11,963 nt of DNA from an uncultured Pseudanabaenaceae cyanobacterium (lineage in GTDB: Bacteria > Cyanobacteriota > Cyanobacteriia > PCC-9006 > JAAUQQ01). Shown here in pieces: positions 6,761-11,963 of the stretch. The stretch spans positions 1-11,963 of the forward strand of contig CALLPZ010000503.1 in NCBI GenBank assembly GCA_938015405.1. Direction: 5' to 3'. The first letter of the stretch is position 1, and every line of letters begins with the position of its first letter. A program made the position numbers and the translations under genes. The notes under the pieces were generated by a model. It ran no database searches. It was given only the letters and a program-made list of their open reading frames with translations, and was not told where the DNA came from.

Positions 6761-7555
6761 CTAGAGATCTGCCGATGTGCCAGCCTGAATCTCGGCCTGG
6801 GAGAAACGATTCAGCAACATAGGTTTATGAGTAAAAAATTCAAGTCCAACAGATGTTAGTAAGCTCTGCCAAGCCTCTTCAGCCTCTTGGTGTGCGTTAC
6901 CAGAACTCTGTTTAGCTTTAGCTAAGGCTGCCATGCTATCTAGCCAGAATCCATTTTCGGCATACAGCCTAGCTTGACCCAGCAGATCAACTTGCTCCAA
7001 TATCTGCTTCAGCTGAGAATCTGCCTCAACCCGCATCACCTCGCTTCGCAGGAGAAGGTACATATCTGAACTCCCAGAGGGCATGCAGCTCAAGGTCACC
7101 TCCCAGTAGTACGATTCACCAGGCTGTAAATGAGGAGCATCAGGCAACTCGGCTAGAGAGAAATGCTTCACGCCTCCCGTCGCAACAATCGGGCCCAGAG
7201 ATAAGCCATAGATTGTTTTTCCTGAGGATCTCTGCTGCAGTTCAAAATGCAACTGTAGGTCTGCATCAGCCTGGGGCAAATAGAAGAAGAAGTCTGGCTG
7301 AGACAGGGTCGTGACGGTCTGATTAGATTCAGGGACCAGCGCAAATATTGTTTCTTGCTCAGTATTAATGCACTCGTGGGGACATCGAGGTCCAGCAGCC
7401 CTGCGCCGATCAGGAGAGCCATCGTTGAAGCGACTATCAGGAAAACTCGCTTCTGCCAACGTGGCAGTTGAACTGAAAGTAAGCCAGGCGATCGCCAAAC
7501 CGCCACCTAGCAAACCTTGCCCTAGCCAAGTCATCGCTTTCTTCAGACCAACCAT
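6761..7555 (-). CDS. DUF928-family exported protein, copy 1
   Basis: This 264-aa protein shows the cyanobacterial DUF928 pattern: PDRRRAAGPR after the signal peptide, FALVP, PDFFFYLP at residues 87-94, YYWEVTLSCMP, ARLYAENGFWLDSMAAL and a C-terminal FFTHKPML. The family's function is unknown. Residues 1-34 form a Sec signal peptide (KK, hydrophobic core, STATLA before the likely cleavage), so it acts outside the cytoplasm. I chose the ATG at 7553-7555 because AGGAG lies nine bases upstream; an in-frame TTG at 7589-7591 lacks this and would put 12 extra residues before the signal peptide. It is the downstream member of a tandem pair, 167 bp after copy 2, and may share its transcript. Confidence 0.85.
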   Translation of the reverse strand: MVGLKKAMTWLGQGLLGGGLAIAWLTFSSTATLAEASFPDSRFNDGSPDRRRAAGPRCPHECINTEQETIFALVPESNQTVTTLSQPDFFFYLPQADADLQLHFELQQRSSGKTIYGLSLGPIVATGGVKHFSLAELPDAPHLQPGESYYWEVTLSCMPSGSSDMYLLLRSEVMRVEADSQLKQILEQVDLLGQARLYAENGFWLDSMAALAKAKQSSGNAHQEAEEAWQSLLTSVGLEFFTHKPMLLNRFSQAEIQAGTSADL

Positions 7556-7687
7556 CTGAACTCGCTCCTGGGCACACACTATTGCAATCAAATTCGGCTC
7601 TTAAAATTGCTTAGCTCTAGCAGGGGAACCAACAGCCTCACAATTGTTATCCATCCAACATCAGAGAAACACCTAAAGCAGAACGGC

Positions 7688-7705
7688 GCCCTGGAAATCC
7701 AGAGC
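7688..7705 (-). repeat. Hairpin between the two DUF928 genes
   Basis: On the minus strand GCTCTGG, loop ATTT and CCAGGGC form a 7-bp stem with one G-U pair, 17 nt after the stop codon of the upstream DUF928 gene. The following bases (GCCGTTCTGC) are not a U-tract, so it is at best a weak terminator. It may instead stabilise the 3' end of the upstream message. Confidence 0.4.
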
Positions 7706-7722
7706 ACCGCTGCTATTCAGCA

Positions 7723-8493
7723 CTAATTACAATCGCAATCACAGTCACCCAGCATTGGTACTTGCGTAAAGAACTCGCTTATTCCCACAGATTGAAATAG
7801 CTCGCCCAGCGCAGCTAGGCTCTCATCACGCTTAGCAGAATCACACTGCAAATCAACCAGGGCAGAGATGCTATCGTTCCAAACCCCGTTAGTCGCATAG
7901 AGTTCTGCTTGCTTCAAACGCGGCGAAACCTTCAGCTGACTTTGTAACCCAGGTGCAGTCTCAACTCGAGTAATTTGACCTCGTAATCGATATTGCATGG
8001 CCCGTTCATTGCCGGGTTCACAATTCAGAGCCACTTCCCAGCTATAGGTCTGATTAGGTTTTAAAGCCGTGCCATCTCCAAGACCCACAGGCAACGAGAG
8101 ACGGGCAATACCTTCCTGACCATCAGCCTGAAATTCAGTCGTATAGATCTCCTGCCCATTACTGGCCTTCAAGGCAAACGAAACAACACCTTGGCTTGTG
8201 GGAGGCATGTACCAGAAGAAATCTGGGCGGGCCAAGGTCGTTTGACTCACCATGTTGAGAGGACCATCCACCTGAGGGGCAGGCCCCAAGGCATAAAGCG
8301 TCTTGGCCTCGTCAGTCAAACATCCCACCGCCTGCAGGCCACCCGCTCGGCTGCCGGCACCACGACGACGGTCAGGAGCACCATCTTTATCTTTCGCAGC
8401 CGGGAAACTAAGAGCCAATGCAGGGCTGCTGCTGAGTGCAATGAGCGCCACCGCGCCAAAGACCTTTGTCAAAGACCAAAAATTGCGAGCCAC
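7723..8493 (-). CDS. DUF928-family exported protein, copy 2, with a Cys-Asp tail
   Basis: This 256-aa protein shares the motif order of its neighbour: PDRRRGAGSR, LYALGP, PDFFWYMP at residues 90-97, YSWEVALNCEP, AELYATNGVWNDSISAL and FFTQVPML. The two are clearly paralogues from an old duplication. A Sec signal peptide ends at about residue 27 (SSPALA). I chose the GTG at 8491-8493 because GGAG lies nine bases upstream; the in-frame TTG at 8506-8508 overlaps that site. The protein ends GDCDCDCN, a Cys-Asp alternation not present in copy 1 that could bind metal or form disulfides after export. Function is unknown. The terminator at 8852-8876 separates it from transcription arriving from the right. 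Confidence 0.85.
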   Translation of the reverse strand: MARNFWSLTKVFGAVALIALSSSPALALSFPAAKDKDGAPDRRRGAGSRAGGLQAVGCLTDEAKTLYALGPAPQVDGPLNMVSQTTLARPDFFWYMPPTSQGVVSFALKASNGQEIYTTEFQADGQEGIARLSLPVGLGDGTALKPNQTYSWEVALNCEPGNERAMQYRLRGQITRVETAPGLQSQLKVSPRLKQAELYATNGVWNDSISALVDLQCDSAKRDESLAALGELFQSVGISEFFTQVPMLGDCDCDCN

Positions 8494-8851
8494 AATAAAC
8501 TTCTCCAAACAATGAACCTGAGTTGTGCAACGGAGATAACACCAGACCTGACTCTGAGGTAACAGACATTAACGCTCTAGATGCCGAGCGCTATCTCTAA
8601 GATTTCCCTAGGCCGGGGACAGCATGCAAATGACGTCCACAGCAATCAGCATAAATATGGCAACAAACTGCGACCTTGCCGTTCCAGACAAAGCAAAAAT
8701 GCTGCGGTGAATACGCAGACTAAAAGCTCGAAAGAAGGCGAGCAGCGAACTCGCGTCCTATACCTATGAGAGCTAGTTCTTCCCGGTTGTGTAGAGAGGG
8801 GAAAAGCTTAGCCAACAAAGGGTTCAGCAAACTATTGAGGTTAGGGGGAAG
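8494..8851. other. Non-coding region upstream of the DUF928 pair
   Basis: I found no supported gene here. A 62-codon plus-strand ORF (8581-8769) has no recognisable features. Small dyads exist, for example CTGCG with CGCAG around 8701-8717, but no terminator or RNA family is evident. The promoter of the DUF928 genes should lie here, yet no consensus pair stands out near 8494-8580. Confidence 0.5.
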
Positions 8852-8876
8852 AAAAAACCCCAGCTAATCGCTGGGG
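8852..8876 (-). terminator. Strong intrinsic terminator on the minus strand
   Basis: Read on the minus strand, CCCCAGC, loop GATTA and GCTGGGG form a perfect 7-bp GC-rich stem followed at once by six T (8852-8857). It ends transcripts arriving from the right. The nearest minus-strand gene in that direction stops at 9294, about 420 nt away, so it terminates either a long 3'UTR or a separate RNA encoded between 8877 and 9293. Confidence 0.85.
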
Positions 8877-9293
8877 GTCAACTCAGGGTGCATCTATAAC
8901 CATTATGTACAAAATATTACTCATGACAACCCCAAGACACCTTCTTTTTCAAAAACTTATGCGGATTTTCGGATGACGTGCGCCACAGCGCAGTCAGGGA
9001 GAGGGTTATGGGTAGCAAACTTATTTTTCTTCTGCCAGACAGTTTTTTCAGCTTCCGTAAAGGAAGGTCACATCTACGTAAAACAAGCAGAAATTCGGTA
9101 TACACAGGCACAATCAGGGCAGCAATAACCGAAAGTTATTTTTCAATCGAGCGTACAAGCAGCCTAAGGATTTACACAGAAAAGCTGCTGTGTTGTGGCC
9201 CTAAAAGGTCCGGCCACTGGGTTATCGGCAACATGCCGCTGGTCTACAACGTTACCTGCGACAGGCTTGAGGACTGCCTAAACAGCCCTCAAG
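8877..9293 (-). other. Hairpin-rich non-coding region, possible small RNA or long structured 3'UTR
   Basis: No supported protein gene is seen. Perfect short inverted repeats follow one another between 9124 and 9293: AATAAC/GTTATT (9124-9140), ACACAG/CTGTGT (9174-9193), GTGGCC/GGCCAC (9195-9217), CGGCA/TGCCG (9226-9238), CCTG/CAGG (9255-9265) and an 11-bp stem at 9266-9293. The stretch ends at the strong terminator at 8852-8876, so RNA structure on the minus strand is plausible. I could not match it to tmRNA, RNase P RNA, SRP RNA, 6S RNA or a known riboswitch by eye. Positions 8877-9123 contain little beyond AT-rich sequence. Confidence 0.4.
9266..9293 (-). repeat. 11-bp hairpin abutting a stop codon
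   Basis: On the minus strand CTTGAGGGCTG, loop TTTAGG and CAGTCCTCAAG form an 11-bp stem with one G-U pair. It begins at the base after the TAG of the 149-aa membrane-protein gene (stop at 9294-9296). There is no following U-tract, so it is probably a 3' protective stem-loop or the 5' edge of a structured 3'UTR rather than a standard terminator. Confidence 0.6.
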
Positions 9294-9743
9294 CTAGTCC
9301 TTCTCCCTAGACTCTCCCTCAGACTCATTCACGGGTAACTCAGGCTGGCCCAGGTCAAAGACGTAGGTAACAGCTCCTTGCTCGGTCGCCTCGAAGGTGG
9401 CATTAAACTCAATGGCACGCTCATCTAAGTAAGCCTTGGCTTCATCACCCTCTAGCCCGGTTTCCATGGCGAAGCGAAGCACCGTGACCTTGCCAGCATT
9501 GGCTTGGAGCAAGCGGAAGAATGTTTGCTTCAACTGATTCCCCTGGCCCGGGGAGACTTTGCGACTCCAAACCCAGAGGCCAGCCCCTGCAGCCACTGGC
9601 GGTAAACCAAATACAAATAGTGCCGTTAAACCAGCATTACGCGTTTCTCGATCAGCGTCACTTAGCATCGCCATGCTGACAACGGAGAGTGGAATGCCCC
9701 ATAGCAAAAGGAACACAGCGCCTAGTCTGGCAATCATCCGCAT
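9294..9743 (-). CDS. Small two-helix membrane protein with a winged-helix-like tail (149 aa)
   Basis: I do not recognise a named family. Two hydrophobic helices (residues about 5-26 and 39-60) are joined by a short charged loop. A soluble tail follows (about 70-131), LKQTFFRLLQANAGKVTVLRFAMETG onward. Its pattern (helix, Gly-Lys-Val-Thr turn, helix, then a strand ending AVTYVFDL) resembles a winged helix-turn-helix; this is an inference from pattern only. The last 15 residues are acidic. I used the ATG at 9741-9743, preceded by GGGGAAAG; the ATG two codons later is also possible. A -10-like TAGAAT lies at 9787-9792 on the minus strand. It is divergent from rnc. Confidence 0.75.
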   Translation of the reverse strand: MRMIARLGAVFLLLWGIPLSVVSMAMLSDADRETRNAGLTALFVFGLPPVAAGAGLWVWSRKVSPGQGNQLKQTFFRLLQANAGKVTVLRFAMETGLEGDEAKAYLDERAIEFNATFEATEQGAVTYVFDLGQPELPVNESEGESREKD

Positions 9744-9864
9744 TCATCTTTCCCCTGTTTACTCGGTGTCCTCTGTGATGGTCGAGATTCTACCCCAAGC
9801 GTTCCGCCCATAATGGGAACTGTCCCAAGACTTGCAATGGCCACAACGCTGTCTCTACTGCTCT
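9744..9864. promoter_or_regulatory. Divergent promoter region of the 149-aa gene and rnc
   Basis: This 121-bp region must serve both directions. Leftward, TAGAAT (9787-9792, minus) is a five-of-six -10 match that would give a leader of roughly 35 nt. Rightward, CATAAT (9809-9814, plus) matches five of six. Neither has a good -35 at 17 bp. A short dyad, TGGGA with TCCCA around ACTG (9814-9827), begins at the last base of the rightward -10 and covers the expected rnc start point, so it could be an operator or a small 5' hairpin. Confidence 0.35.
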
Positions 9865-10563
9865 ATGTCTCGTCTAAGTTCGAACACAAGTCTACCGACC
9901 TTTAGCAATGCCCAATTGAAAATCCAAGCCCTCACCCATCGTTCCTATGCCAACGAACATCCTGCGGCAGGCGAGCACAATGAGCGTTTGGAATTTCTGG
10001 GGGATGCAGTGCTGAACTTTCTCAGTGGCGAGTTCCTGTACCAGCGTTACCCCGAGAAACCCGAAGGAGAGCTGACGGCTTTGCGATCGCTTCTCGTCGA
10101 TGAAACCCAGCTCGCCAAATTTGCCCAACAACTCCAGCTCGGCCCACAGCTACGCCTGGGGCAAGGAGCCCAACAACAAGGGGGGCACCGCAATCCCAAC
10201 CTGACAAGCTGCGCCTTTGAGGCTGTTGTTGGAGCCTATTTTCTGGATCAAGGCTCCCAAATTGAGGCCATACAGGCCTGGGTACTCCCTCTGTTTGACC
10301 AGGTGGTAGATGAGCTGGCCACCCAGCTCAAACAACACAATCCCAAAAGCTTTCTCCAGGAACAAACTCTGCTGAATTTACAGGAATTGCCCCAGTACCG
10401 CATCATCAGCGAGTCTGGGCCAGACCATGACAAATGGTTTGAAGCAGAAGTTTGGGCTCAAGGCCAACGCCTGGGCAGCGGGCAGGGCAAGCGTAAGCAG
10501 GATGCAGAAAAGGCCGCTGCAGAAGCAGCGCTGCGGGCTCAATCGCAATGGCAGAAGCCGTGA
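9865..10563 (+). CDS. rnc: Ribonuclease III
   Basis: RNase III cleaves double-stranded RNA in rRNA precursors and structured mRNAs. This 232-aa protein has the catalytic domain (about residues 1-155) with signature NERLEFLGDAVL at 39-50 (E40, E43 and D47 matching E. coli E38, E41 and D45) and EGELTALRSLLV. A double-stranded RNA-binding domain follows (about 160-227) with GKRKQDAEKAAAEAAL. The length is normal. In the second metal-binding motif, TSCAFEAVVGAYFLD (114-128), the Glu (E119) is kept. The position matching the conserved Asp of E. coli (D114) or Aquifex (D107) is Cys116, which is odd for a catalytic enzyme. I chose the ATG at 9865; an in-frame TTG at 9832 adds 11 residues unlike the family. 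Neither start has a clear Shine-Dalgarno sequence. Cyanobacteria often have more than one RNase III homologue, so this may be a divergent copy. Confidence 0.93.
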   Translation: MSRLSSNTSLPTFSNAQLKIQALTHRSYANEHPAAGEHNERLEFLGDAVLNFLSGEFLYQRYPEKPEGELTALRSLLVDETQLAKFAQQLQLGPQLRLGQGAQQQGGHRNPNLTSCAFEAVVGAYFLDQGSQIEAIQAWVLPLFDQVVDELATQLKQHNPKSFLQEQTLLNLQELPQYRIISESGPDHDKWFEAEVWAQGQRLGSGQGKRKQDAEKAAAEAALRAQSQWQKP

Positions 10564-10567
10564 AGAA

Positions 10568-10589
10568 AGCCAGGGACGATGCGCTGGCT
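10568..10589. repeat. Inverted repeat between the convergent rnc and desulfurase genes
   Basis: AGCCAG (10568-10573) and CTGGCT (10584-10589) form a perfect 6-bp dyad with a 10-base loop in the 24-bp gap between two convergent stop codons, overlapping the desulfurase stop. There is no U-tract on either strand. A weak bidirectional terminator is possible. Confidence 0.35.
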
Positions 10590-11736
10590 AACGACGCAAC
10601 GCCTGCACAGCGACCGTCACATGTTTTGCCACCTGATCAATTTCCGCTGTGGTTGTGAAGCGTCCGAGGCCAAACCGAATCGAGGCATAGGCTAAGGCAT
10701 CATCTCGCCCGATCGCCGATAAAACATGGGAGGGCTCGATTTTGGCAGAGGTACAGGCCGAGCCTGAAGAAACGGCAACGGTAGGTTGCAGAGCCAACAG
10801 GAGAGCCTGCCCGTCAACGCCCTCAAAGCTGAGATTTAAATTGCCCGCGAGTCGAAAGGTGGGATGGCCATTGAGCTGAATACCGCCCAGGGGGAGCAAG
10901 GCTTGGTGAAGGCGATCGCGAAGCTCAACTAAACGCTCCGTTTCCGCTGCCATCTTTTCTAGGCCCAGCGATACCGCCCGGGCAAAGCCCACAATTTGTG
11001 GTGTATACAACGTTCCAGAACGTAGGCCTCGTTCATGACCGCCCCCATGGAGCTGTGGAGCTAACTGCACTCGCGGCGCTTTTCGCCGCACATAAAGTGC
11101 GCCAATCCCCTTGGGACCATAAACCTTATGGGCCGTGAGGGACATCAAACTAATCTCCATGGCCTGGACATCCAAAGGGATCTTGCCAATGGCCTGGGCT
11201 GCATCCGTATGGAACAGGACTCCACGCGATCGACAGAGGGCTCCAATGTCTTCGAGAGGCTGCAATACGCCAATTTCGTTATTGGCCGCCATCACCGACA
11301 CCAGCACCGTATCCTCGCGCAGCACCGCCTCCAGCTTTGTTAAGTCCAGTAAGCCATCTGCCTCCACGGGCAACCGCGTAATCTCAAAACCGAGGGTTTC
11401 CAAATAGCGACAGGGATCGAGCACTGCATTATGCTCCGTCACCACCGTTACCACATGGCGACCCTTGGCCAAATTCGCCTCTGCAGCCCCCTTAATCGCT
11501 AGGTTATTCGCCTCCGTTGCCCCACTCGTAAACACAATCTCCTCCGGGCGAGCATGGATCGCAGTTGCAATCTGCTCCCGTGCTAGCTTCACTGCAGCTT
11601 CAGCCTCCCAACCATAGCTGTGGCTATTGCTCGCCGGGTTGCCGAAGGCCTCGGTGAAATAGGGCAACATCGCCTCTAACACCTCAGGGTCTAGAGGCGT
11701 GGTGGAGTGACAGTCAAGGTAAATGGGGCGATGCAT
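10588..11736 (-). CDS. iscS: Cysteine desulfurase, IscS/NifS type
   Basis: This PLP enzyme converts cysteine to alanine and passes the sulfur, as a persulfide, to Fe-S cluster assembly and thiolation. Visible features of the 382-aa protein include the N-terminal IYLDCHSTTPLDPEV, SGATEANN at 71-78 (PLP phosphate region), TEHNAVLDP with His102 stacking on PLP, HTDAAQAIGK, and the Schiff-base lysine K204 in SLTAHKVYGPKG. The catalytic Cys328 lies in SSGSACTSAKIEPSHVL, the long group I loop typical of IscS/NifS rather than SufS. The chain ends soon after IRFGLGRFTT, so it lacks the C-terminal tail that E. coli IscS (404 aa) uses to dock IscU; short versions are usual in cyanobacteria. No iscR, iscU or nif genes adjoin it, so a housekeeping role is more likely than nitrogen fixation, and nifS is an alternative name. 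The start is ATG at 11734-11736 without a clear Shine-Dalgarno sequence. Confidence 0.93.
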   Translation of the reverse strand: MHRPIYLDCHSTTPLDPEVLEAMLPYFTEAFGNPASNSHSYGWEAEAAVKLAREQIATAIHARPEEIVFTSGATEANNLAIKGAAEANLAKGRHVVTVVTEHNAVLDPCRYLETLGFEITRLPVEADGLLDLTKLEAVLREDTVLVSVMAANNEIGVLQPLEDIGALCRSRGVLFHTDAAQAIGKIPLDVQAMEISLMSLTAHKVYGPKGIGALYVRRKAPRVQLAPQLHGGGHERGLRSGTLYTPQIVGFARAVSLGLEKMAAETERLVELRDRLHQALLPLGGIQLNGHPTFRLAGNLNLSFEGVDGQALLLALQPTVAVSSGSACTSAKIEPSHVLSAIGRDDALAYASIRFGLGRFTTTAEIDQVAKHVTVAVQALRR

Positions 11737-11795
11737 GGCCAGTCACGAAATAGCTTTATCTGGTTGTGGATGATTTACGGATCTCTAAATGCGAG

Positions 11796-11815
11796 CCCTC
11801 GCTCTCAGTCGAGGG
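11796..11815. repeat. Inverted repeat across the stop codon of the right-edge gene
   Basis: CCCTCG (11796-11801) and CGAGGG (11810-11815) form a perfect 6-bp dyad with an 8-base loop that contains the TGA (11805-11807). There is no U-tract after it, so it is not a clear terminator. It lies in the gap before the desulfurase start. Confidence 0.3.
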
Positions 11816-11963
11816 ACCCTAAAACAGCTCGCACCGCCTTAACCATCACGTGAGGCTCATCGGTCCAGACAAAGTGACTGCTAGCCGTTGCCTCCATCAC
11901 TTCGCATTGGGTCGAGAGCTTGGCTAAGCGAACGTGGATGCGATCGCGCAACTGATCAATGCT
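11805..11963 (-). CDS. C-terminal fragment of an alpha/beta-hydrolase-like protein (5' end beyond the window)
   Basis: The last 52 codons of a minus-strand gene are visible, ending VLGSLD and TGA. The motif ASSHFVWTDEPHVMVKAV is the usual C-terminal histidine region of alpha/beta hydrolases (compare the common SGHF...PE pattern), with the candidate catalytic His at the 30th visible residue. The nucleophile and acid lie outside the window, so substrate and activity cannot be stated. The stop is 68 bp from the desulfurase start on the same strand, so co-transcription is possible. Confidence 0.6.
   Translation of the reverse strand, partial: SIDQLRDRIHVRLAKLSTQCEVMEATASSHFVWTDEPHVMVKAVRAVLGSLD

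Noticed and set aside
8917..9111. 64-codon basic minus-strand ORF ending about 40 nt before the strong terminator
   Set aside because: It starts with GTG, has no Shine-Dalgarno sequence, and shows no membrane segment, signal or known motif. Its position before the terminator is suggestive but not enough.
8978..9310. 110-codon plus-strand ORF in the hairpin-rich region
   Set aside because: It overlaps the end of the real 149-aa gene on the other strand, has irregular composition, and runs through the inverted repeats.
9832..9864. TTG start for rnc giving 11 extra residues
   Set aside because: The added residues (MQWPQRCLYCS) are unlike RNase III N-termini and no ribosome-binding site precedes the TTG; the ATG at 9865 fits the family better.

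Overview
The window comes from a cyanobacterial chromosome. The evidence is the rimP-nusA-infB translation/transcription cluster with cyanobacterial-type proteins, two DUF928 secreted proteins (a family largely confined to cyanobacteria), and six copies of the HIP1 octamer GCGATCGC in 12 kb. No mobile element, CRISPR array, tRNA or rRNA gene was found. I cannot name the species.

Layout. Positions 1-2301 (minus) hold the N-terminal 767 codons of infB; its C-terminus lies off the left edge. A 626-bp non-coding gap (2302-2927) follows, where most cyanobacteria carry ylxR; here it holds a good candidate promoter and several dyads instead. nusA (2928-4421) and rimP (4544-5005) complete the operon, so transcription runs rimP, nusA, infB from right to left. 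A canonical intrinsic terminator sits only 11 nt upstream of the rimP start codon, preceded by a two-part stem-loop. This looks like a transcription attenuator controlling the operon. Upstream on the same strand lie an unrecognised 482-aa membrane protein (5218-6666) and two tandem, related DUF928 exported proteins (6761-7555 and 7723-8493).

Positions 8494-9293 form an 800-bp non-coding region. It contains a strong minus-strand terminator (8852-8876) and a run of short perfect hairpins (9124-9293), which may be a structured 3'UTR or a small RNA. Next come a small two-helix membrane protein with a winged-helix-like tail (9294-9743, minus), the divergent RNase III gene rnc (9865-10563, plus), a convergent IscS/NifS-type cysteine desulfurase (10588-11736, minus), and the last 52 codons of an alpha/beta-hydrolase-like protein (11805 to the right edge, minus).

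How the genes fit together. RimP (30S maturation), NusA (elongation/termination) and IF-2 (translation initiation) form a conserved gene-expression operon. In enterobacteria the leader of this operon is known to be attenuated and RNase III-processed; both a candidate attenuator and an RNase III gene are seen here, though any functional link is inference. The DUF928 proteins and the membrane proteins are envelope functions of unknown role. The desulfurase supplies sulfur for Fe-S clusters and thiolation.

The most interesting points are the candidate rimP leader attenuator, the missing ylxR with a replacement-like regulatory gap, the hairpin-rich RNA region with its own terminator, and an RNase III in which a metal-ligand Asp appears to be Cys.
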